DNA from: Microbacterium sp.
GTDB taxonomy: Bacteria > Actinomycetota > Actinomycetes > Actinomycetales > Microbacteriaceae
Length of the DNA: 41,455 nucleotides
NCBI GenBank assembly: GCA_031277885.1
Contig: JAITLM010000051.1
Span: 1-41,455 of the forward strand
Direction of reading: 5' to 3'
Shown here: positions 16,444 through 25,819 of the stretch, one piece after another
Numbering within the stretch: position 1 is the stretch's first letter
Layout: every line of letters begins with the position of its first letter
Made by a program: the position numbers and the translations under genes
Notes under the pieces: model-generated
Databases searched by the model: none
Told to the model about the DNA's origin: nothing
Seen by the model: only the letters and a program-made list of their open reading frames with translations

Positions 16444-17811
16444 TTAGCGGCGTTGCCGATCCCGGCGCCGACCCTGCACGAGCATGGTGGAGGGACGCAG
16501 GCGCGCGACGGCGAGCGGGGCGAATCCTGCGGCGACGCTGACGAGGAGCGCGCCGCCCGTCAGGATCGCGATGCGGGTGGGGAATCCGCTCTCCTCGGGA
16601 AGAGTCGGGAGCGGGTATTCGATGTACTTGGCGGCGGTCTCGGCGAGATGCCGTCCGTCGGTTCGAGCGATGTCGGCGAGGACGGGGTCGAAGCTGGTGT
16701 TTCCGCTCGTGGCCCCTGCCGCGGGGAGGAAGACGGGAGTCTCTTTCACTGCGAGGGAGGTGGCGGTGACTCCGGGGACGATGAGGCGGTCGAGCCTTCC
16801 CGCACTGTCGAGAGGTGTGGCGAGGAGCCGGAGCCCGTGTTTCGTCGTCACCGTGGAGGTTTCGGCGACGGGTGTGATGTGTGCGGTGAACGCGGCTCCG
16901 CCGTAGAGTTCGGCGGCGGCTGCGACATCGATCTCGTCGACGCCGGGAGTCAGCCCGAGTCCGTATCGGGGCTGCCCCCACGGCATCGTCGCACCGAGGA
17001 CATAGGGGTAGTCGTCCAGAGACGTGGTGTTCACGGGGATGCCGGTGGCGCCGTGCGGCTCCCAGTGCGGGTAGCGGATGTCGTCGGCGATGCGCTCGGC
17101 CTCGGTGACGCCGGCGAGCTTCTGCACCACATGCAGGCTGGCCGCGATCCCCGAGCTGACGCCGGCCGTGGTGATGATCTCGCCATCCTCGACCCAGCGC
17201 TGGCCGCTGACCCACACGGTTTCGGGGTGAGACGAACGCATGCCGTCGATGTCCGACCAGAACGAGGTCGCCCTCTTTCCGCGGAGGACATCCGTCTCGA
17301 CGAGCACTCGCGCCCCCGCGCACACGCCCATGATGATCCCGCCGCCCCTGTGCGCGGTTTCGATCATGGAGCGGAGGTCGGCCTCGCCGGATCCTGCAGG
17401 GTCGGTGATCGCGGGGACCACGAGCAGATCCGGAAGGCGAAGCCGCCCGGAAGCGTAGTCCGCGAACGTGCTGTCCGGGACGACGGTGAGACCGCCGGAC
17501 AGCGCGACGGGTTCGCGAGTGGATGCGACGGTCCGGACATCGAACCGGGGTGAGCTGGCGAACACGTCGAACGGGCCCATCACGTCGGTGGCGACGCTTC
17601 CGCCCGCGCCCAGCAGCACCGCGACGTGGATGCGGCCCTCCTCCGGCGGGGAGGCGGGTCTGCGGTCGATGGTGTGGGAGGCGGGGACCGTGACGGAGAA
17701 GTCGCGGGCCATCGTGGTGGCGAATCCGGCGGCGGCTGTGCCCGTAAGGACTGCAGCGGACAGGGCGATGCCGCCGACCGTGAAAAGGGCGCGACGAACG
17801 TAGGTCTTCAT
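16444..17811 (-). CDS. Membrane-anchored DJ-1/PfpI-family protein (455 aa)
   Basis: The N-terminus has a signal or membrane anchor (FTVGGIALSAAVLTGTAAAGFATTMA). A DJ-1/PfpI-type domain covers about residues 60-250, with the nucleophile elbow IIMGVCAGARVLVETDVL and the acid/His-like region TSFWSDIDGMRSSHPETVWV. A second alpha/beta region follows (about 255-400), and a C-terminal hydrophobic helix (ILTGGALLVSVAAGFAPLAVARL) precedes an Arg-rich tail, so the fold probably faces outward. The start has GGAG at good spacing. It lies 40 bases after a GlxA-type regulator that carries the same fold, suggesting one operon. Its function is unknown; some relatives are amidases or isocyanide hydratases. 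Confidence 0.8.
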   Translation of the reverse strand: MKTYVRRALFTVGGIALSAAVLTGTAAAGFATTMARDFSVTVPASHTIDRRPASPPEEGRIHVAVLLGAGGSVATDVMGPFDVFASSPRFDVRTVASTREPVALSGGLTVVPDSTFADYASGRLRLPDLLVVPAITDPAGSGEADLRSMIETAHRGGGIIMGVCAGARVLVETDVLRGKRATSFWSDIDGMRSSHPETVWVSGQRWVEDGEIITTAGVSSGIAASLHVVQKLAGVTEAERIADDIRYPHWEPHGATGIPVNTTSLDDYPYVLGATMPWGQPRYGLGLTPGVDEIDVAAAAELYGGAAFTAHITPVAETSTVTTKHGLRLLATPLDSAGRLDRLIVPGVTATSLAVKETPVFLPAAGATSGNTSFDPVLADIARTDGRHLAETAAKYIEYPLPTLPEESGFPTRIAILTGGALLVSVAAGFAPLAVARLRPSTMLVQGRRRDRQRR

Positions 17812-17851
17812 GGGTGATCTCCGGTGAGGGTGGGAAAGCAGGAAGGGGGCC

Positions 17852-18796
17852 TCAGGCGTTCAGGGCCTCGCGGTAGTCCCGCGGTGGTACGCCCTGCGCC
17901 TGGGTGAAAGCGCGGCGGAAGTGGCGCGGGTCGGCATAGCCGCACGCGAGCGAGATGTCTTCGATCGACAGCTCGGTGGTCGCCAGCAGGGTTCGAGCGT
18001 GGCCGATCCGGAGCGACTGCTGGTACTGCAGCGGGGTCATGCCGATCGTCTTCACGAAGTGGTTCGTCAGCGTCCGAGGCGCGAGGTTGACCGCGGACGC
18101 GAGTGCCGAGAGCGGATGCTGCTGATCGAAACTGTCCGACAGGATCTGTTGGACCGCCTGCACCTCCCGGACGACATGCTCCCGGTGAGCGACGAACGGA
18201 CTGAGAGGTGCCGCCTCGCCGTTGCGTCGCGTGTAGACGACCAGCTCGCGCGCCACGCGGGCGGCCATCGCGGGGCCGTGATGACGGTCCACGATCGCCA
18301 GCGCCAGATCGATCCCGGATGCGATGCCGGCACTGCTCAGGATCTGCCCGTCCATCACGAACAAGACGTCGTCCACGACCCTCGCACGCGGGTAGCGCTG
18401 CCGCATGCCCTCGATCACGCTCCAGTGGGCCGTGCAACGGCGCCCGTTCAACAGGCCGGCCTCCCCCAGGAGGAACGCCCCCGTGCAGACGGACGCCAGC
18501 GTGGCGCCCGCCTCCGCGGCGCCCTGGATCCAGGCGATCAACGCCGGGTCGACTTCCAGAGAGCGGGTGAGATCGGGGCCCGGGATCAGCACGAGGTCCT
18601 CTCCCGCTACCGCGGGAAGCGGCTCCAGCGACGACAGCACGACGCCCTGGGCAGAGGACACCGCCTCCACGGGGGACACGTAGGTCAGCTCGTAGTCGGC
18701 CCCCAGATGCGACGCCGCAGAGAACACCTGCACCGGACCGGACAGGTCCAGCAGGTTCACGTGCGGAAGTGCGGCAACCAGGACTCGCTGAGGCAT
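17852..18796 (-). CDS. GlxA-family transcriptional regulator (DJ-1/PfpI plus AraC), 314 aa
   Basis: The N-terminal DJ-1/PfpI-like sensor domain (about residues 1-185) contains LASVCTGAFLLGEAGLLNGRRCTAHW. The C-terminal AraC-type double HTH (about 215-310) contains ISLACGYADPRHFRRAFTQAQGVPPRDYR. The length is usual for GlxA-type activators, which often respond to amines or amino-acid derivatives. A TAGTTT box six bases before the ATG with no ribosome binding site suggests a leaderless transcript. The next gene in the same direction is a DJ-1/PfpI protein, its likely target. Confidence 0.9.
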   Translation of the reverse strand: MPQRVLVAALPHVNLLDLSGPVQVFSAASHLGADYELTYVSPVEAVSSAQGVVLSSLEPLPAVAGEDLVLIPGPDLTRSLEVDPALIAWIQGAAEAGATLASVCTGAFLLGEAGLLNGRRCTAHWSVIEGMRQRYPRARVVDDVLFVMDGQILSSAGIASGIDLALAIVDRHHGPAMAARVARELVVYTRRNGEAAPLSPFVAHREHVVREVQAVQQILSDSFDQQHPLSALASAVNLAPRTLTNHFVKTIGMTPLQYQQSLRIGHARTLLATTELSIEDISLACGYADPRHFRRAFTQAQGVPPRDYREALNA

Positions 18797-18802
18797 GTCC
18801 CA

Positions 18803-18808
18803 AAACTA
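18803..18808 (-). promoter_or_regulatory. Putative -10 box of a leaderless promoter
   Basis: TAGTTT on the minus strand, six bases before the ATG of the GlxA-type regulator. The rest of the 227-base region up to the next gene holds no other feature I can name. Confidence 0.4.
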
Positions 18809-19011
18809 TGCGGCCGGTGCGGCAGCGACCAGGCCCGTTCTGGACGACGCGCCGGACGCATCAGGCATGATCTCGTGCGCTCGAAGGATCGACCGCAGCA
18901 CCTCATGCTGTGACAGAACGCGCTGACCCCGCCCCTGCATGGTCGAAAATAGGTTTGATACTGGTCATCCACAGATCCGGATTCAGGCCCGTGAATGTCG
19001 GTGCTGCGTTC

Positions 19012-19017
19012 TAGGCT
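19012..19017 (+). promoter_or_regulatory. Putative -10 box of a leaderless promoter
   Basis: TAGGCT, six bases before the ATG of the DUF222/HNH gene. The GGAAG that follows it is too close to the ATG to act as a ribosome binding site. Confidence 0.4.
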
Positions 19018-19023
19018 GGAAGC

Positions 19024-20322
19024 ATGGAGATCGCCCCCGACCACACGCTCCGCCGCAGTGCGGCGCTGGTCGAGGAGTGCGCGGAGATCGACCGTGAGAT
19101 CGCCCGGCTGCATGCCAGGAAGGCCGAGAGACTCGCCGAACGGGTGCGGCTGCTCCTCGATGAGATCCGACCGGGGCAGGACGGGTTCGAGCAGGCCGAA
19201 AGATCCATGATCAGCGAGTTCTCCGTGGGACTGCGGATCACCGCCTACGCCGCGGCGAAGCAGCTCGCCAATGCGCACACCCTGCACGAGCGCCTCCCCG
19301 GCGCGCGTGAAGCCCTCGCCGCCGGCGCGCTCACGCTGGCGCACGCCGACGTGATCGTCGAGGCCGCGCGCGACCTCCCCGCGGGGGACGATGCCGTGGC
19401 TGCCGCCTACGAGACGGCCGTCGTCCCCTACGCATCCGCGGAGACCCGCGCGCGCACGAAGGCCTTCGCCGAGAGCGTCGTCGCCGCCCTCGCACCCGCG
19501 ACCGTGCAGGAGCAGCACGATCGCGCACAGGACGAGCGGAGCGTCACGGTGACCGACGAGGGACGCGGACAGGCGACTCTGCACGTCACCGGCCCTGCCG
19601 TGCTCATCCACGCCGCCTACGACCTGGTCACGCAGGAGGGCCACGCGACCCTCCGTGCGGCGACGCGGGACAGCGCCGACCCCGGCACCCGGGGCGACGC
19701 GCGCACCCTGGATCAGGTGCGCTGCGACCGGATCCTGCTGCGGCTGCTCGCCGGCCGCCTCGACAACGACGCCGAGATCCTCGACGGCATCCGCCCGACG
19801 GTGCAGGTCACCGTCAGCGCCGCCACCCTCGCGGGGATCGACGACCGCCTCGCCGAGCTCGACGGCCACGGCCTGATCGACGCCGACGCCGCGCGAGGCC
19901 TCGCCGCATCCGCCGCCTCCTGGCGGCGCCTGCACCTCGACGACGCCGGGATGGTCACCCGCACCACCGCCTATCAGCCCACGGAGGCGATGCGACGACA
20001 TCTCCGGGCCCGAGATCGCACCTGCCGGTTCCCCGGTTGCCGCAGACCCGCACGCCGATGCGAGATCGATCACACCTACGACCACGCCCGGGGCGGACCC
20101 ACCGCGATCACGAACCTCGCCTGCCTCTGCGCCGCCCACCACGCCCTCAAGCACCCCGACATCGACCCGAGATGGCGCTGGACCGCGCGACAGTGCAGGG
20201 ACGGCACGATCGTCTGGACCACCCCCGCCGGCGTCGAGTACCCGGATGCGCCGCCACCCCGGGTCATGTTCATGGAGCCGGACACGATCGACAGGGCCTC
20301 CCCCTCGACGGCGGCCGCATGA
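19024..20322 (+). CDS. DUF222 domain / HNH endonuclease, 13E12 repeat family (432 aa)
   Basis: The N-terminal DUF222 region (about residues 10-310) begins with a long helical segment (EECAEIDREIARLHARKAERLAERVRLLLDEI, in part coiled-coil-like). A C-terminal HNH module (about 330-385) has the zinc and catalytic pattern TCRFPGCRRPARRCEIDHTYDHARGG, then NLACLCAAHHALKH. Proteins of this kind occur in many copies in Microbacteriaceae and Mycobacterium genomes. Their role is unsettled; a mobile or selfish origin has been suggested. No inverted repeats or target duplications are visible at its ends, and codon use matches the neighbours. It probably stands alone. Confidence 0.9.
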   Translation: MEIAPDHTLRRSAALVEECAEIDREIARLHARKAERLAERVRLLLDEIRPGQDGFEQAERSMISEFSVGLRITAYAAAKQLANAHTLHERLPGAREALAAGALTLAHADVIVEAARDLPAGDDAVAAAYETAVVPYASAETRARTKAFAESVVAALAPATVQEQHDRAQDERSVTVTDEGRGQATLHVTGPAVLIHAAYDLVTQEGHATLRAATRDSADPGTRGDARTLDQVRCDRILLRLLAGRLDNDAEILDGIRPTVQVTVSAATLAGIDDRLAELDGHGLIDADAARGLAASAASWRRLHLDDAGMVTRTTAYQPTEAMRRHLRARDRTCRFPGCRRPARRCEIDHTYDHARGGPTAITNLACLCAAHHALKHPDIDPRWRWTARQCRDGTIVWTTPAGVEYPDAPPPRVMFMEPDTIDRASPSTAAA

Positions 20323-20350
20323 GGGCGGTACCGGATACGGCGCCCTCGTC

Positions 20351-20375
20351 TACACACTCGCGTTTACACACTCGC
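20351..20375 (+). repeat. Two direct copies of TACACACTCGC upstream of kynA
   Basis: Copies at 20351-20361 and 20365-20375, 14 bases apart, in the 169-base region before tryptophan dioxygenase. They could be a regulator site on one face of the helix; no further symmetry supports this. Confidence 0.35.
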
Positions 20376-20491
20376 AGCGCCGATGACAAGTGCATCGCGG
20401 CGAATCCTGGAGTGCAGCGATGGCTTCGATCACAGACGCTTCCGAAGCGCCGATGAAATACTGGACATGTTCAACGACAAGGAGGTCGCCC

Positions 20492-21352
20492 GTGCCGGAC
20501 AACACGACCGCGAACGAGCGAGCGCTCGAAGAGGGCATCGTCACCGATCTGAAGGATCGGATGACCTACGGGTCGTACCTCGACCTGGATCGGCTCCTCA
20601 GCGCACAGCACCCGGTCAGCGTGCCGCAGCACCACGACGAGATGCTGTTCATCATCCAGCACCAGACGACGGAGCTGTGGCTCAAGCTCGTCCTGCACGA
20701 GCTCGGCACCGCGCGCAACCGGCTCGCGGAGGACGACCTGCGCTCGGCTCTGAAGCACATCGCGCGCGTGAAGCACATCCAGGAGGTGCTCACGCAGCAG
20801 TGGTCGGTGCTGGCGACGCTCACCCCCACCGAGTATGCGGAGTTCCGCGGCGACCTCGGCAACTCCTCGGGCTTCCAGTCGGTGCAGTACCGCGCCGTGG
20901 AGTTCGCGCTCGGCAACAAGAACGAGCGGATGCTGAGCGTGTTCCGCACCCACCCCGAGAACCTCGCGATGCTCACGGCCGAGTTCGAGCGCCCCACCCT
21001 GTACGACGAGTTCCTGCGGTTCGCCGCGCGTCGCGGCCTGCCGGTCCCCGCCGAGATCCTCGACCGGGACGTCCGCCAGCCCTACCGGATGCACGATTCG
21101 CTCGTGCCCGTGCTCACCGAGATCTACGAGAACCCGCACGACCACTGGGACCTGTACGAGGCGTGCGAAGAGCTCGTCGACGTCGAGGACAACTTCCAGT
21201 TCTGGCGCTTCCGGCACCTGCGCACGGTGACCCGGACGATCGGGCGCAAGATCGGCACGGGCGGATCCAGCGGCGTCGACTTCCTGCAGCGCGCACTCGA
21301 TCTGACGTTCTTCCCGGAGCTCTACGCGGTGCGCACCGAGATCGGACGGTGA
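20492..21352 (+). CDS. kynA: Tryptophan 2,3-dioxygenase (286 aa)
   Basis: A haem enzyme converting L-tryptophan to N-formylkynurenine, the first step of the kynurenine pathway. The active-site region FIIQHQTTELWLKL (His57) and the haem-ligand region FWRFRHLRTVTRTIG (His242), then KIGTGGSSGVDFL, match the family. The length fits bacterial enzymes. The GTG at 20492 was chosen over earlier in-frame ATGs because AAGGAGG (20479-20485) sits just upstream and family similarity begins here. An amidohydrolase follows four bases after the stop. No kynureninase or classical kynurenine formamidase is seen in the window. Confidence 0.95.
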   Translation: MPDNTTANERALEEGIVTDLKDRMTYGSYLDLDRLLSAQHPVSVPQHHDEMLFIIQHQTTELWLKLVLHELGTARNRLAEDDLRSALKHIARVKHIQEVLTQQWSVLATLTPTEYAEFRGDLGNSSGFQSVQYRAVEFALGNKNERMLSVFRTHPENLAMLTAEFERPTLYDEFLRFAARRGLPVPAEILDRDVRQPYRMHDSLVPVLTEIYENPHDHWDLYEACEELVDVEDNFQFWRFRHLRTVTRTIGRKIGTGGSSGVDFLQRALDLTFFPELYAVRTEIGR

Positions 21353-21356
21353 CGGC

Positions 21357-22274
21357 GTGAGCGTGGCGGACGGCACGGTGATCGGCGGGTTCACGGACCA
21401 CCACGTGCATCTGCAGCTCGTCGATCCCGCGCGCCTGGCGGGCGGCCTGCTGGGCCGGGTGCTGGATCTCGGATCCGCTCCCGCGGCCATCGCCTCCCTC
21501 GCCGCGGACCCGCCGGGCGGCATCGCGATCTCCTTCGCGGGCGCATTCCTGACCCCGATCGGCGGGTACCCCTCCGACCGGAGCTGGGCGCCGGAGGGAT
21601 CCTTCCGCGAGGTCGCCGACGCCGATGCGGCGGAAGCCGCCGTCGCCGAGATGAAGGCCGCAGGAGCCTCGGTCATCAAGGTCGCCAGCAACAGCACGGC
21701 GGGCCCCGTGTTCGGCGACGACCTGCTCCAGGCGATCGTGCGCATCGCCGATCGCCACGGGCTGCCCGTGGTCGCCCATGCGGAGGGCCCCGGCGAGGCG
21801 CAGCGCATGCCGCGGCTCGGCGTCAGGGCACTCGCCCACACGCCGTTCACCGAGCGGCTCAGCGATGCCGAGGTCTCCGCCCAGGCCGGGCGGATCGCCT
21901 GGATCTCGACGCTCGCGATCCACGAGGGCGAGGCCCGGACGATCGCCCTGGACAACCTGCGCCGCTTCCACGCGCACGGCGGCACGGTCCGCTACGGCAC
22001 CGACCTCGGCAACGGCGATCAGCCGGAGGGACTCAATCCCGCCGAGATCGAGGCCCTGCGCGAGGCCGGCGTGCGCGGGGCCGCACTGATCCGGGCGCTC
22101 GTCCCCGTCGCCGCGACCGCCGAGCGGCGCTTCCTGCTGCCCGCGCGCGACGCGGATCCGTTCGATCTGGAACCCGTGCCGCTTCCGCACGGGTCGACAC
22201 GATCGCACGGACGCGGCCACGCGGCCGGATCCACCCGACCCGCGCATCTGATCTCACCGGAGAACGCCCGGTAG
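21357..22274 (+). CDS. Amidohydrolase-family protein coupled to kynA (305 aa)
   Basis: An amidohydrolase TIM-barrel is suggested by the metal site FTDHHVHLQ (His16, His18), the region IKVASNSTAGPVFG, a second metal region PVVAHAEG, and the catalytic Asp region RYGTDLGNGD. The GTG start lies four bases after the kynA stop; a second GTG two codons on is also possible. The last 40 residues (after FDLEPVPLP) are Ser/His/Arg-rich and look unrelated to the barrel. The tight coupling to tryptophan dioxygenase makes a role in hydrolysing N-formylkynurenine, or another indole-derived amide, a reasonable guess, but this is inference. Confidence 0.78.
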   Translation: MSVADGTVIGGFTDHHVHLQLVDPARLAGGLLGRVLDLGSAPAAIASLAADPPGGIAISFAGAFLTPIGGYPSDRSWAPEGSFREVADADAAEAAVAEMKAAGASVIKVASNSTAGPVFGDDLLQAIVRIADRHGLPVVAHAEGPGEAQRMPRLGVRALAHTPFTERLSDAEVSAQAGRIAWISTLAIHEGEARTIALDNLRRFHAHGGTVRYGTDLGNGDQPEGLNPAEIEALREAGVRGAALIRALVPVAATAERRFLLPARDADPFDLEPVPLPHGSTRSHGRGHAAGSTRPAHLISPENAR

Positions 22275-22326
22275 CCGACGACATCACGACGGCCAGGCGT
22301 CGCATCGGATTCGCGTCGGCCGGACG

Positions 22327-22950
22327 TCAGACCGCGCCCAGGTCGATCCCCGCCGCAGCCGGTTCCGCATAGGCGACCTCGCGCCACACGTCGCCGACGC
22401 GCTCGAACGAGGTGACGCTGGACAGCGCGCAGCGGCGGGTCCGCGGATCGTGCCGCAACGGCAGCCCCGCGACCGACAGGTGCGTGATCCAGATCGGCGC
22501 CTGGTGCGAGACGAACACCACGTCGCCGCCGTCGGCACCGTGCCAGGCCTCGTCCATCGCGTCGCGCATGCGCGCGGCGACGGAGGCGTACGGCTCGCCC
22601 CAGCTCGGCACCGAGGGGCGGCGCAGGTGACGCCAGTTCCACGGGTTCATCAGGGCGCGGCGCATCTGCGTGCCCTCGAACACGTTCCACGGCTCGATGA
22701 TGCGCTCGTCGAGCACCGGGTCCAGGCCGAATGCCGCGGTGAACGGCTCGGCCGACTCCTGCGTGCGCTCGAGCGGGGAGCACCGCAGCGCGGAGACCGG
22801 ACGGTCCAGCCCGGCGACGTGGTCGGCGGCGGCCTGCGCCATCCGCCGACCCGCGTCGCTCAGGTGATAGCCGGGAAGGCGTCCGTAGAGGATCCGCCCG
22901 GGATTGAAGACCTCGCCGTGGCGGACGAGGTGCAGACGCTCCGCCGGCAT
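22327..22950 (-). CDS. Histidine phosphatase family protein (207 aa)
   Basis: A phosphoglycerate-mutase-like phosphatase fold. The N-terminal catalytic motif LHLVRHGE (Arg10, His11, Gly12) is followed by YGRLPGYHLSDAGRRMAQ, a second-Arg region SALRCSPLERTQESAEPF, and the C-terminal catalytic His in VVFVSHQAPI. It begins four bases after the stop of the DUF5684 gene and may be co-transcribed with it. The substrate is not predictable. Confidence 0.9.
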   Translation of the reverse strand: MPAERLHLVRHGEVFNPGRILYGRLPGYHLSDAGRRMAQAAADHVAGLDRPVSALRCSPLERTQESAEPFTAAFGLDPVLDERIIEPWNVFEGTQMRRALMNPWNWRHLRRPSVPSWGEPYASVAARMRDAMDEAWHGADGGDVVFVSHQAPIWITHLSVAGLPLRHDPRTRRCALSSVTSFERVGDVWREVAYAEPAAAGIDLGAV

Positions 22951-22954
22951 CCGC

Positions 22955-23350
22955 TCAGGCGCGGCGGTACTCGGCCGAGCCGAATCCGATGATGAAGTAG
23001 CCGATGAACGAGAACAGCCACAGCAGGAAGAACGAGAACACCCCGCCCTTGCCGAAGTTCTTGCCGAGCTTCACCGCGACGACGATCGCGAAGATGATGT
23101 TCACGAGCGGGATCAGGTACAGCAGCACGAGCCAGCCGCTCATGCCGGCGATCTTGATGAGGAAGATGAGGTTCACGATCGGGATGATCGCGAGGATGCC
23201 GGGGTGCCCGGCCTTCGTGAACACGCGCCACAGCGCGATCGCGATGACGATGTAGAGGATCAGCGAGAAGGTGATGCCGGTGCCGGAGAAGATCGCGGCG
23301 TAGACGCCGCTGACGGCGTCGGTCGCATCGGACGCGTGGACGATGTTCAT
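22955..23350 (-). CDS. DUF5684 membrane protein (131 aa)
   Basis: A small integral membrane protein with about four hydrophobic segments (residues 20-42, 50-68, 74-94 and 103-124). It has the typical pattern [44 protein letters not shown] of DUF5684, compact here in separate pieces. GGAAGG stands about nine bases before the ATG. Relatives are often found near secretion or signal-peptidase genes, but the function is unknown. It precedes the histidine phosphatase in the same direction and is divergent from aspS. Confidence 0.85.
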   Translation of the reverse strand: MNIVHASDATDAVSGVYAAIFSGTGITFSLILYIVIAIALWRVFTKAGHPGILAIIPIVNLIFLIKIAGMSGWLVLLYLIPLVNIIFAIVVAVKLGKNFGKGGVFSFFLLWLFSFIGYFIIGFGSAEYRRA

Positions 23351-23436
23351 CTGCTGTGCCTTCCGGGCGTGGGATGAGGTTCACCGCAGTCTAGTGAGGC
23401 CGCATCGCCCACCACGAGGCCTTCCGCGCGTCCCCG

Positions 23437-23442
23437 TAGAAT
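23437..23442 (+). promoter_or_regulatory. Putative -10 box of the aspS promoter
   Basis: TAGAAT, a good TANNNT hexamer, 38 bases before the GTG start of aspS. No convincing -35 hexamer is seen. Confidence 0.4.
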
Positions 23443-23480
23443 GGCGGGGATCCCTTTTCCCTCCTTGGAAGGCATATTCC

Positions 23481-25280
23481 GTGCTTCGCACCCACACGGC
23501 AGGCTCGCTGCGAGCCGAGCACATCGGTCAGACCATCACCCTTGCGGGATGGGTCGATCGCCGTCGTGACCACGGAGGAGTCGCCTTCATCGATCTGCGG
23601 GACGCATCGGGCATCGCCCAGGTCGTCATCCGCGACGAGGAGATCGCGCACCCGCTGCGCAGCGAATTCGTGCTGCAGGTGACCGGAGAGGTGTCGCGCC
23701 GCCCCGCCGGCAACGAGAACCCGAACCTGCCCTCGGGCGAGATCGAGATCGTCGCGCAGGACGTCGTCGTGCTGAACGAGTCGGCTCCGCTGCCGTTCCA
23801 GGTCTCCTCCGGCCTCGCCGAGACCGACCCGGTCGGCGAGGACGTGCGCTTCAAGCACCGCTACCTCGACCTCCGCCGCCCCGCCGCGATCGCCCCGCTG
23901 CAGCTGCGCTCGAAGGTCTACAAGGCCCTGCGCGACGTGCTGCACGAGCGGGAGTTCGTCGAGGTCGAGACCCCGACGCTGACCCGCTCGACCCCGGAGG
24001 GCGCCCGCGACTTCGTCGTGCCCGCGCGCCTGCACCCCGGCAGCTGGTACGCGCTGCCGCAGAGCCCGCAGCTGTTCAAGCAGCTGCTCATGGTCGGCGG
24101 TGTGGAGAAGTACTTCCAGATCGCGCGCTGCTATCGCGACGAGGACTTCCGCGCCGACCGTCAGCCCGAGTTCACCCAGCTCGACATCGAGATGTCCTTC
24201 GTCGACCAGGAGGACGTCATCGAGATGATGGAGGCCGTCATCCGCGCGATGTGGGCCACCATCGGCGTCGAGGTGCAGACCCCGCTGCCGCGGATGACCT
24301 ACGCCGACGCGATGGCGAAGTACGGATCCGACAAGCCCGACCTGCGCTTCGGACTCGAGCTCGTCGAGGCGACCGAGTACTTCTCCGAGACCACCTTCCG
24401 CGTCTTCCAGGCCGACTACGTGGGCGCGGTCGTCATGCCCGGCGGCGCCTCGCAGCCGCGCAAGGTGCTCGACGCCTGGCAGGACTGGGCCAAGCAGCGC
24501 GGCGCCCGCGGTCTCGCGTACGTCCTGTTCAACGAGGACGGCACCCTCGGCGGCCCCGTCGCGAAGAACCTCAGCGAAGCCGAGCAGGCGGGCCTCGCCG
24601 CGTTCGTGGGCGCGAAGCCGGGCGACTGCGCCTTCTTCGCCGCCGGATCCGCGAAGGACTCGCGCGCGCTCCTCGGCGCCGCGCGCGTCGAGATCGGCCG
24701 CCGCCTGGGTCTGCTCGACCCCGAGGTCTTCGCCTTCACCTGGGTCGTCGACGCCCCCATGTTCGAGCCGGCCGCGGACGCGGTCGCCTCGGGCGACGTC
24801 GCCGTCGGCGCGGGCGCCTGGACCGCCGTGCACCACGCCTTCACCGGCCCGAAGCCGGAGTTCGAGGCCACCTTCGACACCGACCCCGGATCCGCCCTCG
24901 CCTACGCCTACGACATCGTCTGCAACGGCTCCGAGCTCGGCGGCGGATCCATCCGCATCCACCGCGAGGACATCCAGAAGCGCGTCTTCGAGGTCATGGG
25001 CCTCTCCGACGACATCGCGCAGGAGCAGTTCGGCTTCCTGCTCGACGCGTTCAAGTTCGGCGCCCCGCCGCACGGCGGCATCGCGCTCGGCATGGACCGC
25101 GTGCTGCAGCACCTGTCCAAGACCGAGTCGATCCGCGAGGTCATCGCCTTCCCGAAGACCGGCAACGGCTTCGACCCGCTCACCGCCGCGCCCGCCCCGA
25201 TCACCGCGGAGCAGCGCAAGGAGGCCGGCGTCGACGCGGTGGCCGAGCGGACGGAAGCCCCCGAGTCCGTCGAGGCCTGA
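23481..25280 (+). CDS. aspS: Aspartyl-tRNA synthetase (599 aa)
   Basis: A class II synthetase charging tRNA-Asp. The N-terminal OB-fold anticodon domain covers about residues 10-105. Class II motif 2 is [27 protein letters not shown], a GAD insertion domain lies in the middle, and motif 3 is [18 protein letters not shown]. The length is normal for bacterial AspRS. The GTG at 23481 has GGAAGG eight bases upstream and begins right at the conserved [10 protein letters not shown]; the longer open frame upstream is not used. Many actinobacterial enzymes are non-discriminating and work with GatCAB; this cannot be decided here. Confidence 0.97.
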   Translation: MLRTHTAGSLRAEHIGQTITLAGWVDRRRDHGGVAFIDLRDASGIAQVVIRDEEIAHPLRSEFVLQVTGEVSRRPAGNENPNLPSGEIEIVAQDVVVLNESAPLPFQVSSGLAETDPVGEDVRFKHRYLDLRRPAAIAPLQLRSKVYKALRDVLHEREFVEVETPTLTRSTPEGARDFVVPARLHPGSWYALPQSPQLFKQLLMVGGVEKYFQIARCYRDEDFRADRQPEFTQLDIEMSFVDQEDVIEMMEAVIRAMWATIGVEVQTPLPRMTYADAMAKYGSDKPDLRFGLELVEATEYFSETTFRVFQADYVGAVVMPGGASQPRKVLDAWQDWAKQRGARGLAYVLFNEDGTLGGPVAKNLSEAEQAGLAAFVGAKPGDCAFFAAGSAKDSRALLGAARVEIGRRLGLLDPEVFAFTWVVDAPMFEPAADAVASGDVAVGAGAWTAVHHAFTGPKPEFEATFDTDPGSALAYAYDIVCNGSELGGGSIRIHREDIQKRVFEVMGLSDDIAQEQFGFLLDAFKFGAPPHGGIALGMDRVLQHLSKTESIREVIAFPKTGNGFDPLTAAPAPITAEQRKEAGVDAVAERTEAPESVEA

Positions 25281-25287
25281 CCCGAGC

Positions 25288-25809
25288 ATGCTCACCGACC
25301 TCGCCCTCCCCGTTCCGCTCGACACCCGGATCGGGGAGGTGGTGCTGCGCCGCGCGCGCACCGAGGACACCGCGGCGATCGTCGCGCTGCTCGCCGATGA
25401 CGCGATCAGCGCAGCGCGCGGCGACACCGCCTCCGACGTCGACCTGCCCGCCTACGCCGCGGGCCTGGAGTCGGTGCTCGCCGACGGCTCCAACGACCTC
25501 CTCGTCGCCGAGCACGACGGCCGGATCATCGGCACGTTCCAGCTCACCCGCATTCCGGGGATGTCCCGCCGCGGCTCGACCCGCCTCCTCGTCGAGGCGG
25601 TGCGAGTGAGCTCGGATCTGCGCTCGAGCGGCGTCGGCTCCGCGCTCATGCGCTGGATCATGGACGTCGCGACCGCCGACCTGGGCAGCCCCCTCGTGCA
25701 GCTCACCTCGGATGCGCAGCGCGTGGAGGCGCACCGCTTCTACGAGCGCCTCGGCTTCACCGGATCGCACCGGGGCTTCAAGTACAACGCCCCGTCCTCT
25801 GCCCGTTGA
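25288..25809 (+). CDS. GNAT-family N-acetyltransferase (173 aa)
   Basis: An acetyl-CoA-dependent transferase fold. Motif A is visible as RVSSDLRSSGVGSALMRWIMDVA (the acetyl-CoA pyrophosphate loop R/Q-x-x-G-x-G/A is represented by RSSGVGSA). The C-terminal LTSDAQRVEAHRFYERLGF is typical of the family. The ATG lies eight bases after the aspS stop without its own ribosome binding site, suggesting coupling. The acceptor substrate is unknown. Confidence 0.9.
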   Translation: MLTDLALPVPLDTRIGEVVLRRARTEDTAAIVALLADDAISAARGDTASDVDLPAYAAGLESVLADGSNDLLVAEHDGRIIGTFQLTRIPGMSRRGSTRLLVEAVRVSSDLRSSGVGSALMRWIMDVATADLGSPLVQLTSDAQRVEAHRFYERLGFTGSHRGFKYNAPSSAR

Positions 25810-25819
25810 GCGCCCTTAC

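Noticed and set aside
19024..20322. DUF222/HNH gene as a complete insertion element
   Set aside because: No terminal inverted repeats or target-site duplications can be seen on either side, and there is no transposase.
23343..23480. A longer aspS starting 46 codons upstream
   Set aside because: The extra residues are not conserved in AspRS, and the GTG at 23481 has a good ribosome binding site and starts at the conserved sequence.
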